Notes under the pieces: generated by a model
Told to the model about the DNA's origin: nothing
The model's database searches: none
Seen by the model: only the letters and a program-made list of their open reading frames with translations
Origin: Chimonanthus salicifolius
Taxonomy: Eukaryota; Streptophyta; Magnoliopsida; Laurales; Calycanthaceae
NCBI GenBank assembly: GCA_013350335.1
Contig: CM023534.1
Coordinates: forward strand, 6,539,542-6,603,541
Length of the DNA: 64,000 nt
Reading direction: 5' to 3'
Shown here: one piece after another, positions 38,501-50,142 of the stretch
How the letters are laid out: the number at the start of each line of letters is the position of its first letter
Position numbering within the stretch: the first letter of the stretch is position 1
Translations under genes and position numbers: made by a program

Positions 38501-41500
38501 AGAAGGATTTTTTAAATAGATATATGATGAGTTGGAAGGATTTCACTCCATTTTAAGATTAGTAAATTGGAATGATTGGAAATCCCCCTACAATGTCAAC
38601 AACTAAAAAGGAGAAAAATAATGGAAAAGGGATAAAAATAGAAAAAAAAAATGATAAAGACTACGATATGTAACTTTTATGTACATTAAAAAAAAAAAAA
38701 AGACAGCAATTAAGTTGTTATATTACTAATATAACGACACATCCTGCTAGCACAATATTATCCGCTTTGAGGCGCATACATCCTCACGGCTTTACATTAG
38801 GCCCAAGTGTCACACTTAAGCTTAAAAAGCGTTGTGCTAAAAGGGAGGACAGTATTAGCTTATATCTTCCTCTCCACTCCTTGTCCTAGGCAATGTGGGA
38901 CTTTGTGTGCACTCTCTCTGGCACAAAGTCCCACATTGCCTAGGACAAGGAGTGGAGAGAAGGATATAAGCTAACGCTCTCCTCCCTTCTAGCACAACGC
39001 ATTTTGGGCTTAGGTGGGATATTTAGGCCCAATGCAAACCCGTGAGGCTGTATGGGCCTCAAAGTGGACAATATTGTGTTGGTAGGACGGGTCGTTATAA
39101 ATGGTATTAGAACCCATTTCAACTCTCAGATCAAGGTGTGGGAAGATGAGAGTGTTAGAGCTGGAGACAGCTCTTGTCCAAAGGGAGTGGGATTGTAATG
39201 GCCCGCACCAATGGAGGGTGCTTGACAGAGAGTTTGGCCATATAGGGTTTGTGCCAAAGAGAGGGCACATAAAGTCCCATATTGCCTAGGACCAATGTCA
39301 CAAATACCGTTCTCGGGATATTAACGGCAACTGTTAATAACGGGATATTTTGAAATTCTCGGATTTTTACCGGGAATTTAACGGGAAAATCTAGTGGAAA
39401 ATATAAATATTTAAAAAATAATAAAAATAAATATGATAAATAATCCAAAAACAAAAATGTCATAATCATCAAATGAAAAACAAATCTGATTTAGTCCTTT
39501 CCACCACTAAAATCTATGAACATCAAATGAGTGAGGTTTTAAAGAACAATGTCATTCCTTTTATATTAAAAAAAAAAAAAATCCTTATAAAAAACGAGCC
39601 ACCTAATTAGCCGCTCATATTCCATTCATTTTTTTTAAAGGTAAGCTCATATTCCATTCATTCTACACGTGATTTAAATGAGAAAGTGGTCTAACCAATT
39701 AGATAACATCAAAGGTACAAATTTGTTTTATCATTCATAAACAATTGAAAACTGATTGGTTAAAGCGAATGTTATTCGAATTGGACCATGAAGCGAACCG
39801 CCTTGATGGAAGGTCGGGTTAAATAAAGTTCAACTGTGATCAAAGCTAGTCAAACCCCTGTCATGAATGTTATATTATAATTAGTATTAAATTATTAACT
39901 AAGGTTTAATTAATGAATTGAAATAAATTTTAAGTTAAAAAAAAAAAGTCCAAGATGATAAAGTAATCTCAATTATTAGATTTTTTTTTTTAAAACATTC
40001 AAATACTAGATTATGAAATAAGATTTTATTAATTTTGAATTTAAAATCTATTTTTATAAAAAATCTTTAGATTTTAAAATGTTTTCATGATAGATATTTT
40101 TTTTACTATTGGAGCAAATCTGTTGACATTACAAACATAGTAGAATTAATAATAATAATAATAATAACAATAATAATAATGATGATGATGATGATGATCA
40201 TGATGATGATTATTCTACTAAAAATTGAATAAGTAAAATAATTCCAGGACCCCCAACTCTCCGACACGACGGCATTAGGTAAAACTCCAGATGCACACAG
40301 CCCCCCACAAGCCACGTGCGTCGTTAATTGATTAGTATATTATTGGGCTTTAAGTATATTTGTTTATTGAATAATTCCTTTAGTAACAAAATAAATTAAT
40401 AAATAATGGTATACTGCATGCAGAGCATATATCATGACTAGTATTAAGAGGGGAATGGTCTTTGACTGGGGAGGAATCGAAATTTTAGAACCCAAAAAAT
40501 CAACTAAGATGGGAAAATGGTAGATGATGATGATAGGCATGACAAAATTTATAGTGGAATCTTTAACATCTTTAGCTACCTGGATTGTTGTCTAAACATT
40601 TGCCTTACTCATTTTGCTCTCACAAATCAACAAACCACATTGCACTAACTCTTCAAAATGCATGATGTACCCATGTCGGACACTTCTACATGTCAATTCC
40701 ATATGGATTCTTCAAGGACTCTTTTAGTACCTTTTGACATTGTTTTCCAAGATGACAAAAATTCCACCACACCTTTTTCCTTATGAAACTAGTACATTGT
40801 TTTCTATTAGTCTTATTTTCACACTATTTTCATTCAAAAAACCTTTAAATTTAAATTTATGATCCTATATTTTGGGATAGGCCAAGTCGAATACCTTGTA
40901 CCTATTGTTGGATTCCAACACATGTACTCGTACCAATGCAACATAGTTGACAAATGAAGAAATGTGGCAGTTAGGAGGATAGATAGCACCTTTTTGAAGC
41001 CAAGATGAAGCATCCTAAACTCATATCCAAGCAAGAATGAGTGGAGAATTAAAAAGTAAAAGCCGACCACAATCTATAAGGGGATTTTTAATGATCATCA
41101 TCATTATATAGCCATTTTGCATCTATTTGGAGTTGGTTTTTGAGTTCTACAATTTACCCCATCAGAAAACATAATTTTCGTTACTCCATAACCTATCATT
41201 TCATTCTTCATTCTGTCTTCGCAACTCCACCCTCCTCCAGTTCCTCCCTAGCCTTTCAATTCTTTGTATTGGGACCTTTTATGGACATTCGCAAACCATC
41301 TTTTCCTCAATTGGAGATACCTTGAAGGTTCCTCGAATGAATTCATTTCTGAATCAACAACAAGCATTCTACAAATATCCGCTATTCAAGTAAAGAATAA
41401 CCATCAACTTGTCAATCTGGCCACTCAACCCAATTTCAATTCTTTTACATCTTCATCCTAAATTGAAAGAAATCCAACTTGCCTAACTATCATCAAACCC

Positions 41501-42838
41501 AATTTCATTAGATCCATGTGATTGATCTGATGTTTCCTTTTTTATTAATCCCTTTTTCCACTTAGAGAGAGAGAGAGAGAGAAGAGAAAGAGAAAAGTAC
41601 TTTCTTTATTTAGATGCATTGAATCCAATCCAACCATTTCTTGTTCTTTCCTGGAGATTGTTTCATGGTCATTTTAGATGAATTGGCTCCCATGCAAATA
41701 GACATAAAAGATTTCGATGCTTTCCTAGTAGTGGTCAGTCAATAACACCATAGACAACCTATTCCTGTTCCTTTCACAATAATCACCATCAAGAAAACAA
41801 TCGGAGCCACAAGTACATTTTCATGAAAGCAAATGTACAGACATACATGCGTACATATTTAGCTCCAACAATCCATACAGTGACGCCCAAAGAATGAGTA
41901 ATCATAGATCTTGAGACATTATTTAAAAAGGACAGTTACATTTTTTTCGAATTTCAATTTTCATTACATAGGCAATAAATGAAAAAGTACAGGGGGAAAA
42001 AACAAGATCGATGAATTGCCAACCTGTATAGAAACTTGGCAGGACTGTAAGGTGTCCGGTCACCTGAGAAAACAGCTGAAAAAATCGCATCCAAGTCACA
42101 GGCCAAACACACTCGCCGCAATGGCGTATTCTTCCCGACATTACCACCTCTTTTCTTTCCATTCAGCTGGCAAAGAAACCGATTGTGGCGATCACTCAAG
42201 AAGAAGTTCCTAAGTGGGGGTGTATGGAGCAGTGCTTGCAGCACTGAATTCATGAAGCAGGTGTTGCCAAGGTTGTTCAATCCCCTCAATCCCAAAGGCA
42301 ACACTGATGACGCTGCTGCCACGTCCCCCTGCAGCTGGCTGGCACTGCGCCCAATCAGAACTCTCTCCCGTGAGTCAGGCGCCCATGGCCTGTAATCCAC
42401 CCGTCTCCGCTTCTTTGCAATGTTCTCAGAAGCATGAGAGCGGATGGTTGGAGGTGATTGCGCAGCAGCGGCCTGGGCAAGAACAGCAACAGCATCAAAG
42501 TCCGGATCATAGACCTGGTCGCAGCAGACACAGCAGAAGAGCTCGGCACGGTCTACATCGACAGCAATCTCGTGGCCAGGGGTGGCATGGGCAGGGGCGT
42601 GGGGAGAGCAGAAGAGGCTAGCGCAGGTGAGGCAGGCGTAGAGGCGGGAAGGGGAGGAGGCAGCGCAGGCTGCACAACGCGGGACCTCAGCGGGGTCACG
42701 GCAAATGGCGGCGCGGCCCAGAGGCTTGATTTTGAGGCAGGGCTGGAGGGCGTGGAAGGGGTTAGAGCCGTGATTGGATCGGAAAGACAATAGATGAGAG
42801 CAAGGCGGATGGGGAAGAAGATGGTGTTTGGATGTCAT
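32592..42838 (-). CDS. UBP22: Ubiquitin carboxyl-terminal hydrolase, USP22/UBP22 type (SAGA DUB)
   Basis: Minus strand, three exons: 42838-42024, 37789-37665, 33358-32592, giving 568 aa (frames join exactly). The N-terminus has a Cys-rich zinc-finger UBP domain (about 54-115: CAACAASS...LTCASLFC...CCVCCDQVYD). The peptidase C19 core follows: Cys box GLNNLGNTCFMNSVLQ with catalytic Cys194, SYEQQDAHEFFISMLDG across exon 2, two CxxC zinc pairs (335/338 and 411/414), and the His box LDAGHYITY with His515 and an Asp at 530/531 (YKCDDAW). Known role of the family: the deubiquitinase module of the SAGA co-activator (Ubp8/USP22/plant UBP22), removing ubiquitin from histone H2B in the nucleus with SGF11 and ENY2 partners. 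Length is close to the usual for plant UBP22. Both introns are over 4 kb and full of repeats, which makes this short protein span over 10 kb. Confidence 0.94.
34141..34262. repeat. Dispersed repeat in UBP22 intron 2, copy 1
   Basis: Matches 36322-36440 with divergence: TCTAATCAAAATGAAACTTT, AAACCTACCCATCCATATCG and GCCCAAGTGGGATCCA have counterparts there. It sits inside a region bracketed by GTGAGGACCGG at 33710 and 34267. Confidence 0.5.
34750..35010 (+). repeat. 131-bp tandem duplication in UBP22 intron 2
   Basis: Two adjacent copies, 34750-34880 and 34881-35010, each starting CAGTTGTGTG/TCCC and ending TATCAACAGAAGACCG. They are near-identical, so the duplication is fairly young. Confidence 0.85.
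36322..36440. repeat. Dispersed repeat in UBP22 intron 2, copy 2
   Basis: Counterpart of 34141-34262: TTATCCAATCAAGATAAAAT, CAAACTCGCCCATCCATGTG and GCCCAAGTGGGACCAT. No ends could be fixed. Confidence 0.5.
38731..39100. mobile_element. Head-to-head LTR foldback in UBP22 intron 1
   Basis: Arms 38731-38907 and 38922-39100 are near-perfect inverse copies (about 178 bp) with a 14-nt spacer. The innermost parts read GGCAATGTGGGACTTTGTG and CACAAAGTCCCACATTGCC. The right arm ends GTCGTTATA and is followed by ATGGTATTAGAACCC, close to the initiator-Met primer-binding site TGGTATCAGAGC. It is therefore the end of an LTR of a small (TRIM-like) retrotransposon; a second LTR start may lie at about 39266-39295. 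Confidence 0.72.
39101..39295 (+). mobile_element. Primer-binding site and internal remnant of TRIM-like element
   Basis: Begins with the primer-binding-like ATGGTATTAGAACCC and ends with GGCACATAAAGTCCCATATTGCCTAGG, which repeats the start of the LTR. No gag or pol is present. Confidence 0.5.
39795..39945 (-). repeat. Partial copy of the 29072-30034 element
   Basis: Read in reverse it matches 29870-29995: TTCATTAATTAAACCTTAGT, and GGTTTGAC...GTTGAACTTTATTTAACCC. Confidence 0.5.
40147..40213. repeat. Trinucleotide microsatellite (AAT/GAT)
   Basis: A run of TAA repeats passing into GAT repeats, with interruptions. It creates a false poly-isoleucine frame on the minus strand. Confidence 0.9.
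40225..40322 (-). mobile_element. SINE family B fragment, minus strand
   Basis: In reverse it reads CGCACGTGGCTTGTGGGGGG, CATCTGGAGTTTTACCTAATG, CCGTCGTGTCGG, matching the body of the copy at 10160-10290. Confidence 0.55.
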
Positions 42839-43250
42839 TAGTTGATGGAAAGATAAGCTTCATGGATCAGATCCGTACCCGGGTCGGATCTCAGAAAATG
42901 GGTCCTTCTTCTCCTATTCTTCTTCTTCTTCTTCCCTGCTTTAGAAGGAAAATAAGAAGGTTGGAAAATAGGATCTATCTGGTTGGGGCATTTTCCTTAT
43001 TTTGGGACTCAGATTCCCATTTTAGGAGGAAAATGGTTTCCTTCTCTTCTTTCCCCTTTTCTTCTCTTTTGATTAGGAGTGCATAATAGAGAGAGGAGGG
43101 GGTCTTGTCCGTCGCCTGCGATGAGCCGCTTCGTGTTCTTTTTCCTCTTCTTTTCTTTTTCGAGTTTTTCCTTTCGGGAGAACGGGAGAACGGGAAGGGT
43201 CACACTCACACTGTCACAGTTTTAAGTGTTGGGTTATTATAGCCGTTGGA
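42839..43250 (-). promoter_or_regulatory. Upstream region / 5' UTR of UBP22
   Basis: Immediately upstream (on the minus strand) of the UBP22 start codon. On the plus strand it shows CTTCTTCTTCTTC and TTTTCCTC tracts, so the transcript would have a purine-rich (GAAGAAG) leader. No clear TATA box was assigned. The next stretch to the right is AT-rich intergenic DNA. Confidence 0.3.
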
Positions 43251-44095
43251 TGACATTCCAGGCATATTACTTTTAAATTATATTTTTTATATTCTAAAAT
43301 TTAAATGATAAACTATAATAATTAATTTTTAATCAAATCACTTATCATATCAGTAAAAAGGTTTAACTCAAAATTAAATTTAGTATTTTAAGTCAAAATT
43401 ATGAAGTATAACTTTATAATTACAATAGTTGGGAAATCTATTTTCACACTTCTTTATTTAATGGGGAAAAAGAAAAAAAAAACTTTGTAAATTGTATAAT
43501 TATTATTATTTATTATATTATTAGATCAAAAATTCTAAGGAAATTTTCAAGTCTTGCTCTCTAGAGTTAGGTATACCGTATATCTTCTCGTGGGATATAT
43601 AGGCTGCTTTTTGTGACGAAGGTAACTATTGTTTAACACACATGCACGCTTGACAAGAAAACGTCTACAACGAAAGGTATTCACAGAGATAACCCTTAGT
43701 CAAGAGTAATCCTTAATCAATGATAATCTCTACAAATTTACCCTTCATCCACATGCAGAGAATGATAAGGGTAATAAATGAGAAAAAATTAAACTCAATC
43801 TGATCATAGTGGCCCTAAGATTTTAGATTTTGAAAATTTTGATTGCTACATAATCATTGATTTTTCATAGTCTATCTTACAAAGTTATGATAATCACATT
43901 AAAGAGTTTTCCTTAAATTATAACATCCATCAAGTTTTCTATTCACTCCACTCAACCCTATAGACTCTATCTCATAATAAATGTACAATCTTTTTATTTA
44001 AAATCGGTACCCTAGTTTCTCTACAGTTGCTCTTATTAGATTAACTCAGTTTTTTTGAGTTTTACTTCTATCATCAAATTTATTGTAAATATTTT
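43251..44095. other. AT-rich intergenic DNA
   Basis: No gene or clear transposon ends seen between UBP22 and the next SINE. Confidence 0.4.
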
Positions 44096-44245
44096 TATTT
44101 TATTTTTGAATTTACATGTAGAAAACCACGGAATATCAAGTGTAAAACTCCCACGGATGAACTCACTACTTCTAGGGCACACTAAAGTTAGACCATGGAG
44201 ATTCAAATTCGCAACGTCTCACTTCCTTAAGAGAGAGCCACCTAA
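44096..44245 (-). mobile_element. SINE family A copy, minus strand
   Basis: The reverse strand reads the family body CACTCCTAGGG-like TAACTTTAGTGTGCCCTAGAAG, CATCCGTGGGAGTTTTACAC and ends CATGTAAATTCAAAAATAAAA. Confidence 0.65.
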
Positions 44246-45324
44246 TATCATTTATAATCTCTCGTAAGTATTAAATTTTTAAATGGGTCTTTTTTTTATT
44301 AAACTGTATAAAATGGCAACAAGAAAGACCACATAATATTTGACTTACATCTTATCATTCTACCTTTTCAATTTTAGTTTTTTTAATTTTAATTATTAAA
44401 AGTTGTTGAATTTTCATAACCCATGACATCTAACGTGGTGATTAGATATAAGAGTTCCTCTTTTTTTTTAAAGGTTAGATATATGAGTTCCTTCGAACCA
44501 TCTTATCCTTATCTTCAATCCATCTCACCTAACGTTACTCATGATAAATAATGTTTTTGTAGCAAGGCACTATCTGAGTTGTCCATTTAACCGGGTGGCA
44601 ATGGGTCAGATCGGGTTCGACTGACCTTAGGTAATAAAAAATTATTTTTCTGACTTAACCTAATCCAACTCAAATATTTTTAACAACTAATAAGACCTGA
44701 CCCAAGTTTATTAAAAAAAAAAAGAAAAATTAGATGAAAAAACACTTTTTTATAGAAAATGAAAAATGAAAAGGCTTCCCTTTCGTGTAAGTATATTGGA
44801 ATACAAAGAATTGATGCAATAGTATATTTTTTTGCTAACTTGGTAGTATACATGGGCTGAAATTAATAATTAAAAAAAAAAATCAACATTTTCAGATTCA
44901 AATTCGTGACCCCTCCACCTAACTTGACTCAAATTTATTTTATCTATAATATAATATGTGGCATGTTAGAGAGGTTTATTATTTTAGCCATTACACCATT
45001 TTTCACTATAGTGAATATGATTTTACATGTCTATAACTATTGATGTCCTTGTAAGTAATGACATGGAAAATAGTATTCTGTCTTATTTTTTTTAAAAGAG
45101 AGAAGAGAGAGTATATAACAAAATCCAACTTTCTATCAAGTTACCACAAGTAATCAGTTTTTACTCTTTGACCAAAAATAGGTTCATATCTATTTAGAAA
45201 ATGTGACAATTTTCAACTTTAACTACTTAAAATCATCTAAATAACTTTAGCTGAACACAACAGTGAATACAATTTAAAATTATTACATATTGAGTAAGAA
45301 TGCAATTCATAAGATGAAAATTAG

Positions 45325-45459
45325 CATTCTACATTAGGTAGCTCAACTGGTAACATTCTGCTTCAAGAAGTAGGATGGTGCGAGTTCGAATCTCCGTAGC
45401 GTAACTCGGTTGTTATCTTGGTAAGATTGTGCTTGAGATTCTCTTTAAAAAAAAAAGAG
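45325..45459 (+). mobile_element. tRNA-derived SINE with perfect 14-bp target duplication
   Basis: A box TAGCTCAACTGGTAACA, B box GAGTTCGAATCTC and a poly(A) tail (45447-45456). It is flanked by AAGATGAAAATTAG at 45311-45324 and 45460-45473, identical over 14 bp, which shows retroposition directly. Total about 135 bp. Confidence 0.85.
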
Positions 45460-45473
45460 AAGATGAAAATTAG

Positions 45474-46595
45474 TACGAGAAAGAAAATAATAGAGATATA
45501 GAGTTTATGAAAAGTTAGTGACGAGGCTCACACCAAATAATTTTTCGAAGGAATAGAGAGTAATATCCATAATAAAGTGTGATTGACTTTACACACTATA
45601 ACCATTGATGTTCTTGTATGTAATTTAAAACTTGTAATTATTGTTGACTAAAACATTTTTCTATAATAAAATGTGCGGTGTGTATATTGCTTCAGTTACT
45701 CTTACCATTTTTCATTGTGCTTACGACTTTACAAGTGTCAAACTTGTACTTATTGAAGATTGGGATAAGTTGGGTGGCGGGTGTAGGGGGCGCGAGTGGT
45801 GGTGGTGTGATGGGGAGGGGTGGTGTTTGAGGATTATCTATAATATGATCTGTGGTGCAAAACTCGTAATTATTGAAGTTTCTTACTCTTACTGTCTTAC
45901 AAATAAAAGAAATTCAAACTTTCTATTTATCGAGTAATCATACTGACTCTCTGATCAATCATTTGATGTAACACAAATTATTTTTTTTAAAAATAAGATT
46001 GTGTCATTTCTAATCAAAGAGAGACTAATATTCTTCTCGTATCTTACACATTAAAATCATAAAACATTGTTATATTAGATTCAAATCCCACGCAACTAAT
46101 ATTCTTCTCGTATCTTAAAAAACATATGATTCTTCAACATTTAAAAAGTAGTATCTCTATACAAGGAGATTTGATAATTTTTATAGGTTAGCTTAATGGT
46201 TAAAACCTGCACTTATTTGTTAAAAATCTTCAATTAAATTTCCTTCAAGACAAAAAAAAGTTCACTTACTTTTATTATGTATTTAAAATGTGTGTAGATT
46301 GGGACATTTATATATATCTTAAAATTTAATAAGGTGAGATGGAAAAAAAAAATCTTTAGTTGTTTTTCATTTTTAAAATCTGGTTTAGGTGAGGAATGGG
46401 GTTCTCTTGGGCCCAGCGATGATTGACGGTGAGATATAGAATACACGTGTATTATGTTGGATCACTTCTCCATAGTGAGAAGTACTTCCGACATCAGCGC
46501 CATCCAACCGTACACTTCACAACTAAAGATGGCCCCACCTTATAGTATGCCAGCCATGTGGAAAAGGAGGTGTGGCTGGCATACCATAAGACACC
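45474..46595. other. Gene-free AT-rich DNA with a short hairpin
   Basis: No coding gene supported. A worn tRNA-like head (GGTTAGCTTAATGGTTAAAAC) occurs at 46185-46206, and an 18-bp stem with a 16-nt loop at 46539-46590 (TATGCCAGCCA / TGGCTGGCATA). Confidence 0.4.
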
Positions 46596-47465
46596 CTGAA
46601 TTTTATTATATAAAAAAATAAAAATAAAAATAGAGAAGATAAATCAAATAAAAGGAGAAAGTCATTAACTTGATAAACACTAAATAAGAAATAACCTAAA
46701 TATAGCAAATAAATATATCTTAATATCTAGACAGATTTTAACAGAAAATAACACAAAGCTTATAAATAACAAAATTTACATAAGTATTGCGAAAAGTGTC
46801 ACGCTGATTGACCGTACAGCGCAGTAATTAGGAGGAACAGAAATTGGCATGTAGTTGAAGAACGCCAGAAAACCAAACACAATAGAGGTTTGATGGTGAA
46901 AATAATAGGCCAGGAGATCTGGACAGAAACTAGGAGGAATCAAGCCACCCTTCGTAGACAGCCAAACAGGACTGGAGCACGACAGAACTGTAGATCGAAT
47001 CTGGTCTTGCAGAACCAATCGTTGGTGGTGCTCTTCAAGACCAGAACGACGGGCAGAAGGCTGGAGAACAACATCCACCAACAGTGCGATCGATGGACTG
47101 TTTTTTTCAGTTGGAGAAAAGGGAAGGGAGCATGAATGTTGTCCTCTCTTGCTCTTGCTGGTGTGGTTGCAACTAGCAAAAGGGAGACGGAGAAAGGAAT
47201 GATACCGTCTCTCTCTCTCGCACTGCAAAATTAAATATAGGATGGAGGGTTTAAATTCTGATAACATGTAAAAATATGATTATGTTTTCTTCTTGATCAA
47301 AGAGAGACTCTAAATTTTATTATATTAAAAAATATAAATATAAATAGAGAAGATAAATTAAATAAAAAGGAAAGACTCTTAACTTAATAAACACTAAATA
47401 AAAATAATTGAAATATAGCGAATAAATTTATCTTAATGTTTAAATTGATTCTAGCATTTTTAATC
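46596..47465 (-). mobile_element. Short LTR-flanked cassette (TRIM- or copia-derived)
   Basis: Direct repeats of about 155-165 bp at 46596-46760 and 47310-47465 (AATAGAGAAGATAAAT, AATAAACACTAAATA, ATATAGC/GAATAAAT) flank about 550 bp of less AT-rich sequence. Next to the right repeat, TTCTGATAACATG (about 47256-47268) is the inverse of a primer-binding site (TGGTATCAGA type), so the element reads on the minus strand. The interior has overlapping open frames on both strands (minus 46776-47267; plus 46890-47135) that match no protein I recognise. Confidence 0.55.
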
Positions 47466-48437
47466 AAATCATCTTTAGTTCATCTAAATAACCCAACCTA
47501 GGGTTCTAAAATTTGGTCCAATGAGCATTTAGTCATACCTACCAAGTTAAGTTGAATATAACAAAGAACTCAAGTTATTAGGTGAAATGGGTCTTTACAG
47601 GCCTCACAGTGAAGTCTTTTTTATGTGTCGTGGGTCAAATTAAAAACTTTTTAAATTGTTCGCTATTGTTTTACGTGTTTTCACATCTTTACGAATGTGA
47701 GTACATATATCTCATATTTTTTTTATTTCCTTGTAATTAATTAATTTGCTTCTAAAGTACAATATAAAATTATTGAAAACTATTATTCTTAAATTAAATG
47801 AAAAAGAATTCAAACATGCAACTTCTTATTAAAATTGCCTCGAAAAATCATCTCACCTCACTCAAGGGTATAAATCTCAGAATCAGCCGATAAATTTCTC
47901 TATTATTATTTTTTTAAAAAAACACCAATATCGGTCGATATTGGCGATGTATATCGCGGATATGTATCACTCGTAACCTCACTAATGAGCACCCTAATAA
48001 AGCTCGTTATTTATTTAGATAGAACCAAACTTTAGATTGATCTCACCCACTCAACCTATAGTTTTAAAAATTGGTTAAACCAACTTAAATTCATTCATAA
48101 CCAATATGTTATGAATGGGAGATGGGGGAAGATAATTAGAAATTAATCCACATGGCCTCACAATTATATCTACTTTATGCAAAGGTTCATATTAAAAAAA
48201 TTCTCTAACTCATATACCATTGTCAGTGTCTACGTGATAATGATTCTTACGGTGATGACAAAGTATGTGTCATATCAATTGTTTGTTTGATAATTAAAAA
48301 AAAATATGCATCTAACCTCAATCTTGTAGTCATTGAAGATCGATATTTTCAATTTGTTTAATAGGATTTACAGCGATTGGACAATAGCATTTACATAATT
48401 ATGCTTCTCCAAATTCTCATTTCTCAACTACTTATTT
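47466..48437. other. AT-rich intergenic DNA
   Basis: No gene seen. A worn ATCGGCCGAT-type patch (CAATATCGGTCGATATTGGCG) lies at about 47927-47947. Confidence 0.4.
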
Positions 48438-48555
48438 TGTAGTTTTTTATTTTAATTTACGTGTAGAGATTCACGGGATACCCAGGGTAAACCCCACGAG
48501 TGAGTTCACTATCCTTAAAGCACACTAAAGTTAAGCCACGAGAGTTCGAACTTTA
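48438..48555 (-). mobile_element. SINE family A copy, minus strand
   Basis: Reverse strand: CGAACTCTCGTGGCTTAACTTTAGTGTGC, then GTGGGGTTTACCCTGGGTAT, ending CACGTAAATTAAAATAAAA. Worn head. Confidence 0.6.
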
Positions 48556-49511
48556 TTTATAAACTAAAAACATTCGGTAGTCTACGTTGCACTCAAGCCA
48601 ACAGGGGATGACAGGTGGAAAGACGATTTATGTGGCTAATAACAAAGTTTGCTTTAAGCCAAAGATTTACACTATAATGTTTTCTAATTATCATAGAACT
48701 AAATAGCACATGTACGTGACCTTTCACATGCGATCACACATTTGTCATAATTTTATATTAATATATTTAAATATCAGCCAATATCAATTCAAAGGAGTCC
48801 GAGTGATGGCAAAGACCCACTTTTAAGGAGTGAGAGTCCTAAATTGGTTTTTCACTCCACTTGAAAGAATCATTCTTCATAGAGTTACTCGGTGTGTGAG
48901 AAAAGAGACTTTACATACTCCAGAAATTAATCAGATTTTCTAAAAAATCTGAACACTTTAGTGATTATACCAATATCCAATATACCAATTAATGTTTATT
49001 GGATTTTCATACAATATAACAAGTCTGCCATTATCAATTACAAATCAAGCACCGTAGAAATCAAAATATGGCTGATATACATAAAAAAATATCAGTTGTA
49101 ATTTATTACTTTTTAAAAATAATATTTTCAAATTACCCAATATTTAGAATTTAAGTCGTACTAGTTGTTGTCCTCATAATTATATATGGAAGGAATCCAT
49201 AAAGTGTAACTTTCTTCTAAAATTGTCATGAAGAATGGCTGTACCTCCTTCTTGAAAGTATAAATCCTCAATGGTTATAGGTACAACCCACATTTAATTC
49301 ATCTAATGCTCAATGTGACAAGCTGTGTGGGACAAAGAATGTGATGCGAATTATTGATCAGAATTGGACAAATTTAATACACATATTAATATGGTAGAGG
49401 CATGAATGGAAAAAGTTCCAATAGGCCTCAAAATAAAAGTTAATACATACTTAAGGCGTTAGGGTATCACAGGCGGCCGCACAAGTATATAATAATTAAA
49501 ATTTAAGTTCA

Positions 49512-49678
49512 TATGTACGTAGTTCAACTGATAATCTTTCGTCTCAAGAAGTGAGAGGTGCTAAGTTCGAGTCCACATGACCTCATCTGGTATGTCCTAA
49601 GGGCAGTGGATATCATCCCTGTCGAAGTTTTATACTGGATTTCCATAGTTCCCCAGACATAAATTCAAAAAAAAAACC
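49512..49678 (+). mobile_element. SINE family A, full-length copy
   Basis: A box TAGTTCAACTGATAATC, B box AAGTTCGAGTCCACATG, body CATCTGGTATGTCCTAAGGG, tail CATAAATTCAAAAAAAAAA. The flanks TTTAAGTTCA (49502-49511) and TTAAAGTTCA (49679-49688) agree at 9 of 10, a likely target duplication. Confidence 0.78.
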
Positions 49679-49953
49679 TTAAAGTTCACAATTAAATTTC
49701 TCCAACTGCCTTGTTTTTTCTTTTTTTTCATGACCATAAACATGCACATCCCACATGTGTCATGACCATTATTTTCCCATAAATGTTGAATTAACAACTA
49801 ACCTAAATTATGTAATTTTTAAATAATTATTTTTTGTTCAAAAGGAATCCAAACACTACAACTTCCTACCAAAATCAGTAGATTTCATATTTTTGTCCTT
49901 TTATTGCTTTTAAATAGATTCCAAATTTAGATTCATCAACTGCATTGAAAATA

Positions 49954-50140
49954 CTCTTTCTGTCCCAAATTAGTTGTCCTATATAGATTTTGGAATTGTT
50001 CTAAAATAGTTCTCATTTATGTTTGAGTAGTATAAAATGTGTTGAAAATAGATGAGATCACATGAGTATTAACCTTATATAGAGATTTCCTTAAAAAATA
50101 CAAAGATTTCAAATGAGACAACTAAATGAAACGGAAGGAG
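49954..50140. mobile_element. Mariner/Stowaway-type MITE copy 2
   Basis: CTCTTTCTGTCCCAAATTAG at the left and ACGGAAGGAG at the right, between TA dinucleotides (49952-49953, 50141-50142). The interior is homologous to the copy at 270-462. Confidence 0.78.
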
Positions 50141-50142
50141 TA

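Noticed and set aside
42307..42793. Plus-strand open frames opposite UBP22 exon 1
   Set aside because: Antisense shadows of the GC-rich zinc-finger exon; compositionally biased and without homology.
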